DNA of 64,000 nucleotides from Cenococcum geophilum 1.58 (taxonomy: Eukaryota; Ascomycota; Dothideomycetes; Gloniales; Gloniaceae): contig KV748185.1 in assembly GCA_001692895.1 (NCBI GenBank), positions 1,426,001 to 1,490,000 of the forward strand, written 5' to 3'. Below, piece by piece: positions 1 through 10,559 of the stretch. The notes under the pieces are model-generated. The model was not told the DNA's origin. It searched no databases and saw nothing but the letters and a program-made list of their open reading frames with translations. The translations under genes and the position numbers were made by a program. Positions within the stretch are counted from its first letter, which is position 1. Each line of letters begins with the position of its first letter.

Positions 1-2311
1 TATGCTACGCGCCAGGTTAACAACGTACTAGGAATAAGAAATAGCCCAAACACCTTAACTATACTTAATCTGCCACTCCAATCTAAGGTACGCGTATAGC
101 GTAAAAAGGGAGAATAGTTAGGCCTATATAAACTTATTATAATTAATAGTTAAACTTATATTCTTTAGATGCCCTATAGACCCACTTAATTCCACTTAAC
201 CGTTATTAAGCCCTATTATAGAGATAATAGTTTTAAGCCTTTATAGGATGCCCTAGAGGATACCCTAAAGGAGAACTATAATTAACGTACTCTAGAAGGT
301 GACTATAATTCTAATATAATTGTAGCAGATGTGCCGTAACCACAACGCGGTAGAGGTCGCCCAAAAGAATTATAAAATCGCCAATATCTTATTAATTTTA
401 AAGAGTAATTCGTTGCCGCTATTAAGAGTAGAGTTAAGTTATTAATGGCCTTTATAACAGCTAAAGAGAAGGTAAACTTTGAGCTCGCAAAACAACTTTA
501 AAAGGAAGGTTGTATTATAACTTTAGGAGCTCCTTTCTAAGTATCTAATAAGCAGGAGATCGACGGTCTTATTATAAGAGGAGTCTTTAGATTTAAGAAG
601 TATAACCCTACTAAGTTCAATAGAGTTCGCATCTTTAAGTTAAGAATAATTAATAAGATTAAAGGTAAAGCTACTAACGCCCCATTTAAGAAATTAAGGC
701 TTATTATCTAAGGTTATAATAATAATAGTAAGGAGGTAATTCTTACGTAATCTCCTATAATTTAAGCTAGTTAGCAAGTTATTGTTGCGCTAGCTCCCTT
801 CTTAATAAAGAATAGAATAGCGGTTTATTTATAAGATATTACTTAGGCCTATACCTAATTAGAAACGCACCTTTAGCGCTTAATATTGGTATACCTTCTA
901 GAGCAAATTCGCCACTAATATCCCGAAGATACAATTATAGTCGTACTTAAGCCATTATATAGAATCGTAGAGGCAGGAACTTACTAGTAGGCTACCTATA
1001 GTAAGCACTATAAAGAGAAGCTTCTAATAACTACTTCTATATTTAACCCCTACTTCCTTATTATAACTACGGGAACTCTATTTAGAATTGTCGGCATATA
1101 AACTAACAATATAATTATCTTAGGAGACGACTAATTTTTAGCTCTTAAAGAAGATAAGCTAGTAAAGGTAAATCTTATAGCAAAGCTAAAGGAAAGACTT
1201 AATTTAATAACACTACTACTCTTTAATAGATACATCCTCTCCCTAAATAAGGAGTCCATTGCTTTACGCCAGAAGGGTTAAGGTAAGAAGATTAACGTTA
1301 TTAACGTTAATTCTCTAAAGCAAGGATATATAGAGCAACGCGCTTATAAAGCTTATATTACTTCTATCTGTTAACCTAAGGCTTCCTTTAATCTCTTTAT
1401 TACCGCTTAACACCAAGAACTAACTAAGAATGACGTTCTTACCCTAAATAAGCGTCTTTCCCAGCAAACAAACCATATCAACTAGGGACCACCCTATATA
1501 CCTATTAACCTTCCTACCGCTAAGCTCTTTATATTTGTTAATAGATTGTTTATAAATAATAAAGATTTTAGCTTCTAGCTAGGATATAAGATTATTATCG
1601 CGAACGAATCTACTAGAGAGAATAACTTTATAATCTACGGTAACCTTATTTATTAAAGCTTAACTAAGAGCAAACGCGTTACTCGAAGCGTTCTAGCGTT
1701 AGAGATATATAAAATAGTTAGTAGAGTTAATATAGCAATCGCAATTAGAACTACCTTAAAGATAATTATAGATTAACTTAAACTTCCCGTTATCCCTATA
1801 ATTATATACACCGATTTATATTTCCTCTATAAGTGTTTAGTTAAGCTTAGTACCATAAAGGAGAAGCGCCTTATAATTAATATTATAGCACTTTAATAAT
1901 CCTATAAGCGTTAAGAACTCTTTAAGATTTAATAGATAAATAGCTAAGATAACCCGGCGGATATAATAATAAAGGTAAACCTAAACAAGGCTCTAGAGAC
2001 ATTTATTAACACAAATACTCTATACGTGCAAGTTAAAGGATAGGTTAAGAGGGAGTAGAAGACATAGCAATTTAAGAATCGTTAGGGGTAGTATATAGCA
2101 ATATCGCGATGGCCGCTAAGGCGCTAGTAGTAAGCAAGCCAATAGCGATTTTCTATCCCGGGGATGGAAAATCCTAATTAGTTAATAAAAGTTAGGGTCG
2201 GCAGAATAAGGCGCGTTACCTACCAAATTCTGCCAAATTCTGCTAACTGTCGTATTGTTACATACTATCTGTTTATATATAGATGGCAACTATAAAAAGA
2301 AAAGTTGCCAG
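1..2311 (+). mobile_element. RIP-degraded Copia (Ty1-type) retrotransposon, 3' part of pol
   Basis: With TAA/TAG read as former Gln codons, the plus strand gives a continuous Copia pol. A reverse-transcriptase part lies at about 730-1300 (an AYTQLE-like motif near 845, and GIQTNN...LGDDQF near 1095-1140). An RNase H part lies at about 1510-2040 (NESTRENNFIIYGNL, then SKRVTRSVLA, then a degraded D-N-P-A stretch near 1950). The order RT then RNase H at the 3' end, followed by an LTR, fits Copia. Integrase and gag would lie left of the window. The many in-frame stops at Gln positions mark C-to-T decay, so it cannot be autonomous. The family call is firm; subfamily unknown. Confidence 0.85.
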
Positions 2312-2517
2312 TGTTGGGAATAAGGCAAGTTACCATCGTATAAGGCAAGTTGCCGTCACGTAAGGCAAGTTGCCGTCACGTGTCGCCGCGGCACTAGCGT
2401 GGCAAGGAACCTTAAGTTCCTCACCCTTCCTCAATTCCATACAATAAAGCATTATCAACAACATCACTGTATCTACTCGAGTAGTACTGGTGAGGGAGTT
2501 ACCCTATGTTACCAACA
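2312..2517 (+). repeat. 3' LTR of the Copia element
   Basis: A 206-bp block starts TGTTGGGAATAAGG and ends TATGTTACCAACA, the TG..CA ends with a short terminal inversion (TGTTGG / CCAACA) expected of an LTR. It lies directly downstream of the Copia RNase H region. It contains two or three copies of the phrase ATAAGGCAAGTTGCCGTCACG. It is much less AT-rich than the element body. The 5' LTR is outside the window, so the pair cannot be compared. Confidence 0.8.
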
Positions 2518-2519
2518 AT

Positions 2520-3560
2520 AGCTATATAGTAATTTGCTCTTTATTAAGTTAATTAAGTGCAATTTAGTTTAGCAATTGGTCTTTAATCTTGCTAATAATC
2601 TAGTATATACGCTCTTTAGTATTATCTTATTTTATTAGCATCTTAAAGAAGTTATCTACCTTACGAACCTAATTATCTAACTACTAGGCGTTAGGTTTAT
2701 AGCGGAGTTCTAAACTACTAGAGGCCTTAGCTAGTTAGTCTATATCCTTTTTCCGTTTATAGTATAGATAACTCTCTAAGTCTTCTATACCTCTTTAAAT
2801 AGGTACTAAGTAGCTCCTAAAAAGCCCTTAGCCTTAACTAGGTTATAAAAGAATTTGCCTAGCTTAAATTAAACCCTACTAGATTTAGATTTGCCCTTAA
2901 AGGGTTCTAATATATTTATTAATGGCTTTCTCCTATATAGCTTCCAAGAGCCTTATAACAGTTTCCTAATATCTGTCTTAAAGGAGGTTAGTATAGGGCT
3001 CTTAACCTTCCGAACTTAGGCCTAGGGAAGCTCCTACTATAGAGGTAGTGTTAGTACTAGTAGCTAGTATAAGCTTCCTAATAAGGCTCGGGTCTTAAGT
3101 TAGTAGTTAGCTTAGATTACCTAAAGGGGTAAGCCTGCTTAGCTTATAAGCAGTCTATATACCGCCGCTATGCTAATTATAGGCTAGTAGTCTTCCAAGA
3201 GGGTTCCAGTTGGTTCCCTAGTTAGACTTATTAGTATATTTCTCTAGCATTTCTAGCTTAGGGGAAAATCTTAAAGTTGCCTTTAGCGCTTAATCTTCTA
3301 ATTAGCCTAGTAGGGCCGGAGGGGTTCTAGTTATTTTTTGGTAGCGTTGCAACCGTTATAAAGGGTATTTATATTTTCCTTAGTGGTAACTATAGGCGTA
3401 TAAGAGTCTTTAAGCTCCTAGAGCATCTAGGTATTAGGGCTTATTTGGCCATCTTACCTAAAGGGTAATATTATCGCAATCTCTCGCTATTAGAGGGACC
3501 TTCCTACCTTTACGCAACGGCTTTCTATAAGGTATCCGTGGAGTTTCCGTTTAGGTTATC
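2520..3560 (-). pseudogene. RIP-killed reading frame of unknown product
   Basis: Read on the minus strand from about 3560 down to 2520, with TAA/TAG taken as former Gln, the sequence gives one coherent protein-like frame of roughly 340 codons. Near its start is a phrase KVPLIARDCDNITL; the C-terminal part is Lys/Glu-rich and looks coiled-coil (KVDNFFKMLIK, KERIY, ISKIKDQLLN). I do not recognise the family. It could be gag or an accessory protein of a retroelement, or a repeated host gene destroyed by RIP. It stops about where the Copia LTR ends (2517), so its true 3' end may be cut by that insertion. Confidence 0.4.
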
Positions 3561-4679
3561 GCAAGATCTTTAAGGGAAAATAGTGGTTATAAATAAAAGA
3601 TATAAATAAACAATCTAGTCCTTAAAGCCGACTACCCTTCTAAAAAGAAGTAGGAAGGATTTAAATATAAGGGGATTTTATAGATAGGGGGCTATAAGGA
3701 CACGATTGTAAAATAGGATAGATTAGTAAGAGAGACAAATCCTTAAAGAGGTAAGGCCTCTAGGATTGTGGAGACTATATACTACGGGTATGTACCTCTA
3801 GCACGTAACCGGCGACCATCTAAGGGGCGTCCGGGGGTTGTCCTAAGGGCAACCCAAGGTGACCGCAATAATATCCCTTACATTAATACTACACCATCGC
3901 CATATCTAATTTCACTATTCTAAGGCGTAGAAACTTTAGTGTAGTTATAATAGCTACTAGAAAATTTGCTACGCGTTTAGAGCACGCGCTATTATATATA
4001 TTATGACAAGAACGCAAACATAATGCGATTAAAATTACAACATAAAAGGTTAATAACCCTTAAAGAGAACTCTCTACTAAGTCCTTTCTATATCGTCAAG
4101 CTACCTCTTTTACTTCCTCTATCTGTCAATTATTATAAATTACTTTATTACTTAAGTTACGGCCGCCTCCTGCTACTCTATAGGCTCTTCTTACAGCTAT
4201 ACGTTATCTTTTACTAGCTTTAGCAGCTTACTAAGCTGCCTTCGCAACAGCCCTCCTAAGAGTACTTACTCTCCTATAGGCTCTACTGTTTAAGAGACCG
4301 CTAATTATATTATTATAGACTTTCCTTCTAATAATTATAAAGCAGAAGACTTTAATATTTATTAAGGAAGTAATAGGAAGCAATTTATAAAGAATAGCTG
4401 TTAAATAATAACCTAAAAGGACCTTCCATTTAGTTATAAGCCTTTTTTTTACGCCGCTAGCGCGCCTGGAAGTTATATATATAGGCTTATAACTACCTAG
4501 TTAAGAACTAATCTGGGCGTAATTACTAGGCCTATAAGCAGTATATGTTAAGCTCTAAATACTTTATCTATAATACTAATAATCTAACGGCGAGTAATAG
4601 GCCTCTTCTAAAAAGCTTAGTATAACTTTATATTTGCTATAAGTGGAACTTCTTATATTATTAAACACCTCTAAAGGCA

Positions 4680-6950
4680 CTACTATATTGGTTGTAATAG
4701 TGCTAATCTTACTACTAAGAATTCTTCTGCCTTTTCTACCTCTACTACCTCTAGTAGCGCGCCTATAATATCCTATAACCTAGTTACCCTAGTTAATTTA
4801 GATAAGGCGTAAAAGCTATTTACTAAGTTTATTATTATAGAAGGAATTACTAAGCGCTAAAGTATAAGCCCTTAGCTACAGCGCCTTATTAAGCTCTTAA
4901 ATCCTACTATAGATAGTATCTACCCTAACTCTTATAGTACTAGCCGTAAGTGGATTAAGGTATAATATATAAAAGCCTATAAAGCCGTTGCTAAGCTTAT
5001 ACGGAATACAATTAGTAGAATATATATAAGCTTTAACGCTTAGAGTTTACGCAGTAACCTCTGCGTTCTATTAGTGGTGGCCTACTTTACTAACTAGCTC
5101 GGCCATCTAAGGCTCTTTTAATTAGCTTGCCTAAAATCTATAGCTCTAAAACTAGTAAGAATATAACAGCTCTACTCTTTAACGTATTTAAACGCTATAA
5201 TATTACCTATAAGCTTAGCTTCCTTATTACCAATAATACAACTATAAATAATAAAGTCATTAATCTTTTATCTACTTAGTGTAGATAGGACGCTAAGCAA
5301 CATTGTATTAGGTATTCTGGCTATATCCTTAACCTTATAGTAAAGGCAATTATATTTAGCAACGGTATAAGCCTTTTTAAGAAGAGGCTTGCAAGTATAA
5401 GCAAAGAAGATTAATACACTAAGTAGAGGAAGAAGAGCTTAATTGGTAAGGTGTATAATATTATTTAGTAGCTACGAGGCTCGCTTAAACGTATATAGGC
5501 CTTTAAGGGGCTCTAGAAGTTCTACCCCTCTCTTAAGTTAAAGCTAGATAAGTTATTTAAGGCGTATTTACTACTAAGTAATAGGGGAGTTAGGTAGAAC
5601 TTAATGTTTTTATAGGTAGATACTGGTAAGCAAAGCTTTTATATTATAACTCTAGAAAAAATTATTGGCAATATTAGCCTCCCGCCCACCTTAATACCTT
5701 CCTAATTCTTATTTTTTTTTATTCTCCTGTTTTAGAGCATTAAAAGAGGCCTTATATTATATAGCTCCGCTATTTAGAACTTTCTTATATAGTGGTGTTA
5801 ATACTTAGATAAAGACTAGCGATTTGGCTTTTATATTGCGGATTTCCTTATAAAACTCCCGTCCACCCCCCCCCCCCCAAATAAATGCGCAGCCATCTTG
5901 AAAATATTACTAAGCACCGCATCTTATATGGTTTTGGTATAAACTACAGCCAAATTATATATATGTAAGTACCGTATATCTATCCACTAAATGGCTTCTA
6001 ATTTTTTCCTATAGTACTACTACTCTATAACGCAATTAATATTACCTGTTTGCGCCACGCAGCTCTATTACGAGACCGCCTTATAGGCGACGATTGGGCT
6101 GAATTAGAACAGTTTTATTTACTACTTTTACCTCTATAGGAAATGACAAAGCGAATTAAGGGTAACGCCAGCGACGGCTCTTATGGAGCTTTATGGGAGG
6201 TGCTCCCTATAATAGATTATATTTTAGAGCACCTAGAATTTACTATAAAGGAGCTCCAATATAAGCTAGATAGCTATTTTAAAACTAGTACAAATTTTAC
6301 TAGTCTATTAAAGCTTAATTGCTAACCCCTCTATATAAATAGCCGTGGATTTTAGCCACCTTAAGATGCGAAGCTACTACTTAAGCACCGATCTTACACC
6401 TGCTTATTAAGCAGCTATTATCCTATATCCTGCCCTTAAGTTTAAATACTTTAAGAAGAAGTAGGCAGAGAATAAGGCCTGGATTAAGGACTGTAAAACT
6501 ACAGTAAAGGCCTACTGGGTTAACTATATGCAGCAACATTAAATTGCAGCTGTAGCTAAGGAGCAAGCTACTGTATTTAAATTAATACCTTAACCGACTA
6601 TACCTAGAAGAGAAGCTTTTACTGTTTAGGCGCTTTTTATAGCTCGTAGGTGCCAAAGAGCGAAAGCTTAAGGATAAGTTAGAAAGATATTGCGCCTTAA
6701 AGCCTAATGTAGAAGTTCGCAACCCTATTAAGTGGTAGTTTAATTATCGCGAGGAGTATCCTAACCTTTATATACTGGCTCTAGAGCTTTATTCTTGCCC
6801 TAAAATAAGCTCCGAATGCAAACGGATCTTCAGCAACGCTAGTAGAATAGTAACACCCGATCGTAATCGCTTTTCGGCTGCATTATTAGAAGAGGAAAAG
6901 TACCTAAGGAAGTGGTTAAGAATGGGTGTTCCTGGTGCTTAATTAGGTGT
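4680..6950 (+). mobile_element. hAT-family DNA transposon, degraded transposase
   Basis: The plus strand encodes hAT transposase pieces in order: a core segment at about 5030-5560 (a degraded FDAWSLRSNLCVLLVV-like start, then LLFNVFKRYNIT, then RCSGHILNL near 5310); a middle segment at about 6050-6300 (LRDRLIGDDWAELEQFY, then GNASDGSYGALWEVLP); and the C-terminal dimerisation domain at about 6718-6925 (KISSECKRIFSNASRIVTPDRNRF split across 6810-6880, then LLEEEKYLRKWL). The first third has many stops at Gln positions, while the last 200 codons are nearly open. Terminal inverted repeats and target duplications were not found. A C-rich run at 5866-5878 lies between core and middle segments. Confidence 0.8.
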
Positions 6951-7258
6951 CAGATTTGCTACATTTTATTACTTATTCTACTTAGTAATATAGTAATATT
7001 TGGCTTCTTGTTTTCTGCTATCGTTAATTTTAAAATTAAGATCTATTGCAACACCATGCCAAGGATCACGATTGAGATTTGGGCTCTAGATCTGTGAGCG
7101 ATCGATATTCTGACGCCGAGCCTTAACGATCCAGACGCCGGGCAACTAACCACGCTGCTACAAAAGGGCGGTGGGGGGAACAACTTTCATAGCTAAACAC
7201 CAAAAAACCTTTATATACATAGATTTTGTATTAATTTTAAATTCCTTTAATTTACTTA

Positions 7259-7921
7259 GGGGTCGTTCGGTTGCAGCTTCAGAACAGAATCGATCTAAAG
7301 CTCAAATCTGACTCTGACGCGATCGTTCGGTCAATCTGACGACTTTCTTCTCCAGATCGGCAAGCGCATCAAAGTCGCAAGCTATACCGTATATAGAATC
7401 TGAACTGAGGTCTTGGCGTCAGTTCAAATCTGAAGGTTTTGTATACGCGCCCGGTCGACGACTCCTCGTGATATGGTGTCCCTGCCCACCCCGATCGCGA
7501 CGCTGCAGTCGCAACTGCACGTATTTTATGACGCCCTTATCCTGACTTTCGTGATCGTGATAATACTCCTTCCGTGGGGCGTCCGTACTCAGTATACTGA
7601 CATATAGAAAACGTTGATTGAGTGGAGAGCGTCGATTGAGTAGCGGCAGGAGTAGGAGACTCCATTGCAACACCATAACAAAAAGTCGCGATAGAGGCCT
7701 GGTGGGAGAGATGCTCATTTAATCGCTCACCAAAATCAATCACGCATTTTATGCGAAGTCAAAATTCTGAGCCTCATCTGGAGCCTTACCGAGCGATCGA
7801 CTCAATTTCAGATTCAACCGAGCCTCAGAAGTAGACGCCTCTAATTACTAACTAGTTAACACTAAAAGGTGCACAGATCAAAGAGTTTCTGATCTAAAGT
7901 CGTTTGCAACCGAAAGACCCT
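7259..7921. mobile_element. PIF/Harbinger-like MITE, 663 bp
   Basis: The left end GGGGTCGTTCGGTTGCA (7259-7275) pairs with the reverse complement of the right end, AGGGTCTTTCGGTTGCA (7921-7905), 15 of 17 bases. Each end is flanked by TTA (7256-7258 and 7922-7924), the 3-bp target duplication typical of PIF/Harbinger elements. Subterminal GATCTAAAG motifs also recur near both ends. There is no transposase frame inside, only short spurious ORFs on the minus strand. It is not AT-shifted like the neighbouring repeats, so it is young or too short to be RIPped. Confidence 0.75.
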
Positions 7922-7924
7922 TTA

Positions 7925-8180
7925 GTGTTCTCATACGAATCAAAGGGGAAGAGGCTGCGGAACGTTAGGCGGATAATTGAGCACGCCTGCGTACGTGTAA
8001 GACGGGTTATAGCCGGCTATTTATCGGAAAAATGATCGGAGTACATAACGATAGGAGAATAGTGTCTGCACCAATGACTGCCTGTTGGTGGAAAATACCC
8101 GGCTCCAGAATATGACCGACAGACACAGAGCAGCTTGCTGTGTAGTTGAATTTGTTGAAATTAAATCTCAATTGCATACC
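7925..8180. other. Intergenic spacer downstream of cwc24
   Basis: Normal base composition; no ORF, repeat or RNA signal recognised. It separates the MITE from the end of cwc24 and should hold the cwc24 3' UTR and polyadenylation region. Confidence 0.4.
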
Positions 8181-9284
8181 CTAACCTAATTCTGTACATT
8201 CGGCTGATTCATCTTCCTCTTCGCTGACCTCTTCGCCAGCTTCAATAGCTTCTTGCCTTTTCTTGGCCGCTCGTTCTCTCTTCTTATCCAGGGGCTTCTT
8301 CAACCTCTTGGCAGAGATGAACACACCATTTGTTCCTGATCCGCAAGCCCCGCAGCTTGGATCTTTCTTGTATCTTTTCAGCGCACATGGCTCACAGAAG
8401 TAATGGCCACACCTTGTGACGACCGGTTCCCTGTACGGCCCCTTGCAAATAATACAAGCAAACGGTATGTCCTCCAGTATGGCGTCCTTATCGTCATCCT
8501 CTTCCTCCACCTTGCGTCTGTTAGCATTTGCGACCACTATTCCTCCTACTTTCTTGCCCTTAGTGACGTCCTCCCACTCTCGATCGAGTTGCCAGCCCTG
8601 CTTGTAGTCGCTCCTATCGTGAAGGAATTTACAATTCTGGCCAAATCCGCAGAAGCCAGTCTGTTTGTAGTCTTTGCACACATCTGGCGCAAAGTCGGTT
8701 GTCGTGGTGGTACGGATATTCGTTGGTGCCTTGATTGGACCGACTGATCTTGTCGGTGCATCTGGGTTCTTCTGGATGAACGAAGTCTGGTTCGCGAGCC
8801 CTTTGTAACTTCCGTCAGGTATCTGCGATTCCTTTGGTATGGCTCGAGTGGTGCCTAGCATACTCTTCGATGATAGCACATCCTTCGAGTCCTCATTGAA
8901 CCAGTTGTTCTGTTTCGTTGCGTCGTTCGTGCTTGTGATTGTGGCGTTGCGATCGGCTGTGAAGATTGTCGCGGAAAGCTCTTTGTCGGAGGACTTGTTG
9001 TTCGCTGATGAGGCGGTCACAACGCCGGTATTCTTCTTCCTCCGCTTGATCCTGTGGCCAGACTCATTCTCGGAAGAAGAATAGTCGGAGGAATCATCAC
9101 TTTGTGATGGAGCCGGCGTTGCCGGTCTTTTCCTAATGTTTCCTTTAGCCTTTGCGCCTTTCTTCTTGAACGTGACAATCGAGGGTTGAACATCTGTCGA
9201 CGCAGCCACATTCATCTTCGTCTCCGCCACTGTGAGACTAGGTAGGGTCCGGTGTGATGTGCAAGAAGACGAATGTATTCTCAA
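8181..9284 (-). CDS. cwc24: Pre-mRNA-splicing factor Cwc24 (CCCH zinc finger plus RING)
   Basis: A single uninterrupted 367-codon frame. A basic, Ser-rich disordered N-terminal half is followed by a CCCH finger with C-x8-C-x5-C-x3-H spacing (CKDYKQTGFC then GFGQNCKFLH, about residues 206-225), the conserved GWQLDREWE segment, and a C3HC4 RING (CIIC...CGHYFCEPC...CGACG, about 280-320). The tail is charged. This CCCH-linker-RING order is that of yeast Cwc24 and human RNF113A, spliceosome factors that act near the first catalytic step in the nucleus. The first ATG (9284) may be too early: the ATG 23 codons later (9215) leads straight into the FKKKG motif typical of the family N-terminus. No intron is needed. 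Confidence 0.93.
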   Translation of the reverse strand: MRIHSSSCTSHRTLPSLTVAETKMNVAASTDVQPSIVTFKKKGAKAKGNIRKRPATPAPSQSDDSSDYSSSENESGHRIKRRKKNTGVVTASSANNKSSDKELSATIFTADRNATITSTNDATKQNNWFNEDSKDVLSSKSMLGTTRAIPKESQIPDGSYKGLANQTSFIQKNPDAPTRSVGPIKAPTNIRTTTTTDFAPDVCKDYKQTGFCGFGQNCKFLHDRSDYKQGWQLDREWEDVTKGKKVGGIVVANANRRKVEEEDDDKDAILEDIPFACIICKGPYREPVVTRCGHYFCEPCALKRYKKDPSCGACGSGTNGVFISAKRLKKPLDKKRERAAKKRQEAIEAGEEVSEEEDESAECTELG

Positions 9285-10559
9285 GCTCCGTGGAGCTGTG
9301 GTCCGGTTTAGTGTGGCCAGGATGTGGATCAGTCACGTAATCCACGTGACCTATCTTGTCATACAAGCAGCCATATTGATATTCGAGAGCAAGTTAAGTA
9401 ATCCTAGAGCAATCCTAGAGGTAGGTATTGCTCATACAACTCGACCTAAGGACTAGAAATTCTGGAATGGAAAAGAAAAGGCCGACAAAACTAAGCCAGC
9501 GACGGATAATCAGAGCATCCGTTCCGAACCCCCCAGACAGGTAGGTACTAGGCCTAGTTAGGAAATCAGTATGCGGTCGGCGGATCGTCGGGGACACCGC
9601 CAATCGGCGTTTTGGAGGGTTGTATGGTTCCACTAGTTCCATCGTGGCCCGTGCTATCGTCAGCCCAATTGGCGTCATGAACTCCTCTTCAAGTATTTCT
9701 AACAATCTGGTTATAAGGTCCGTAACAGGTCGTGTAGACCAAGGTCGGGAGGAGGATTTGGGGCCATGGTCGTCAAAATTCGCGATATGCAAGGGCTCGA
9801 AGTAGGGCAACGGCCACGGCTGCCGGGGGGGGGGGGTTATTTTGCTTTCCGAGTCGGTAGAATTAAATATTAAGTCGGTGGAACAAAGTCTATATCATTG
9901 GAAGTACGATTGAAAGGCATGGTTGATTAAAATATATTTATTGAATCTATAGAGGACTCAGACACGACATGTTTTCTCGAGTCCCGTCTCGGTTAGCGGG
10001 TATGGCCGCCTTTACGCAGGCGCAAACCACCCTCCACTCACCCACCGCTCACTCTGTTCGCCCTCCGCTCAGGTGCCTTTGCTCACTTGCTGTAATGAAC
10101 TAATCATGCCTATATTTGATCTGTTGTCCTGTTGTGTCTATTTTGTCAACTTTAGACGGTGATACGCATGTGCTGAGCATGAGGGGGTTAAGGTTGCTGC
10201 AATTATTTTGACTTGAGGGTCCCTGGAATTCATTGCCCGGGTGCACACGTGCATGGTGTTGACAATGGAGGTGTTAACGAAGTATAGGCGTTTATGAGTA
10301 CAAGGCTGCTTGATCAATGGCTCGTAAAAATGAGGCTGACGAGGAAGTATATACTGACGCCTGTTGAAAATACGGGCCGTCTTTTGAACAAGTGAAGATG
10401 GCTTTCCCATCTCGTCCAGTTCGGAAGGGAGTTGTGATCTCCTCACAAGCCCACAAATAGCAGCGTAGTTCCATGATTTCGAGATGCTAAAGCCGGAGCG
10501 ATTGGATCGCTTTGACTCTGATTATGGTTTCCAGTAGCCCAGATATCTCATTGCTCAAG
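9285..10559. other. Intergenic region between cwc24 and the HET pseudogene
   Basis: Holds the presumed cwc24 promoter (just above 9284), a run of 10-12 G near 9825-9836 and several short ORFs with no recognisable similarity. The ORF at 9415-9810 (-) is the longest (131 codons) and shows no motif. No repeat ends were recognised. Confidence 0.4.

Noticed and set aside
7419..7743. Minus-strand ORFs of 99 and 68 codons
   Set aside because: They lie within the Harbinger-like MITE and show no similarity to a transposase.
9415..9810. 131-codon minus-strand ORF as a gene upstream of cwc24
   Set aside because: No recognisable motif, no splice or conservation evidence; may be chance, so not annotated as a gene.
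10138..10474. Minus-strand ORFs of 102 and 60 codons as extra HET exons
   Set aside because: They lie past the HET C-terminal motif and stop codon and show no HET-like phrases.
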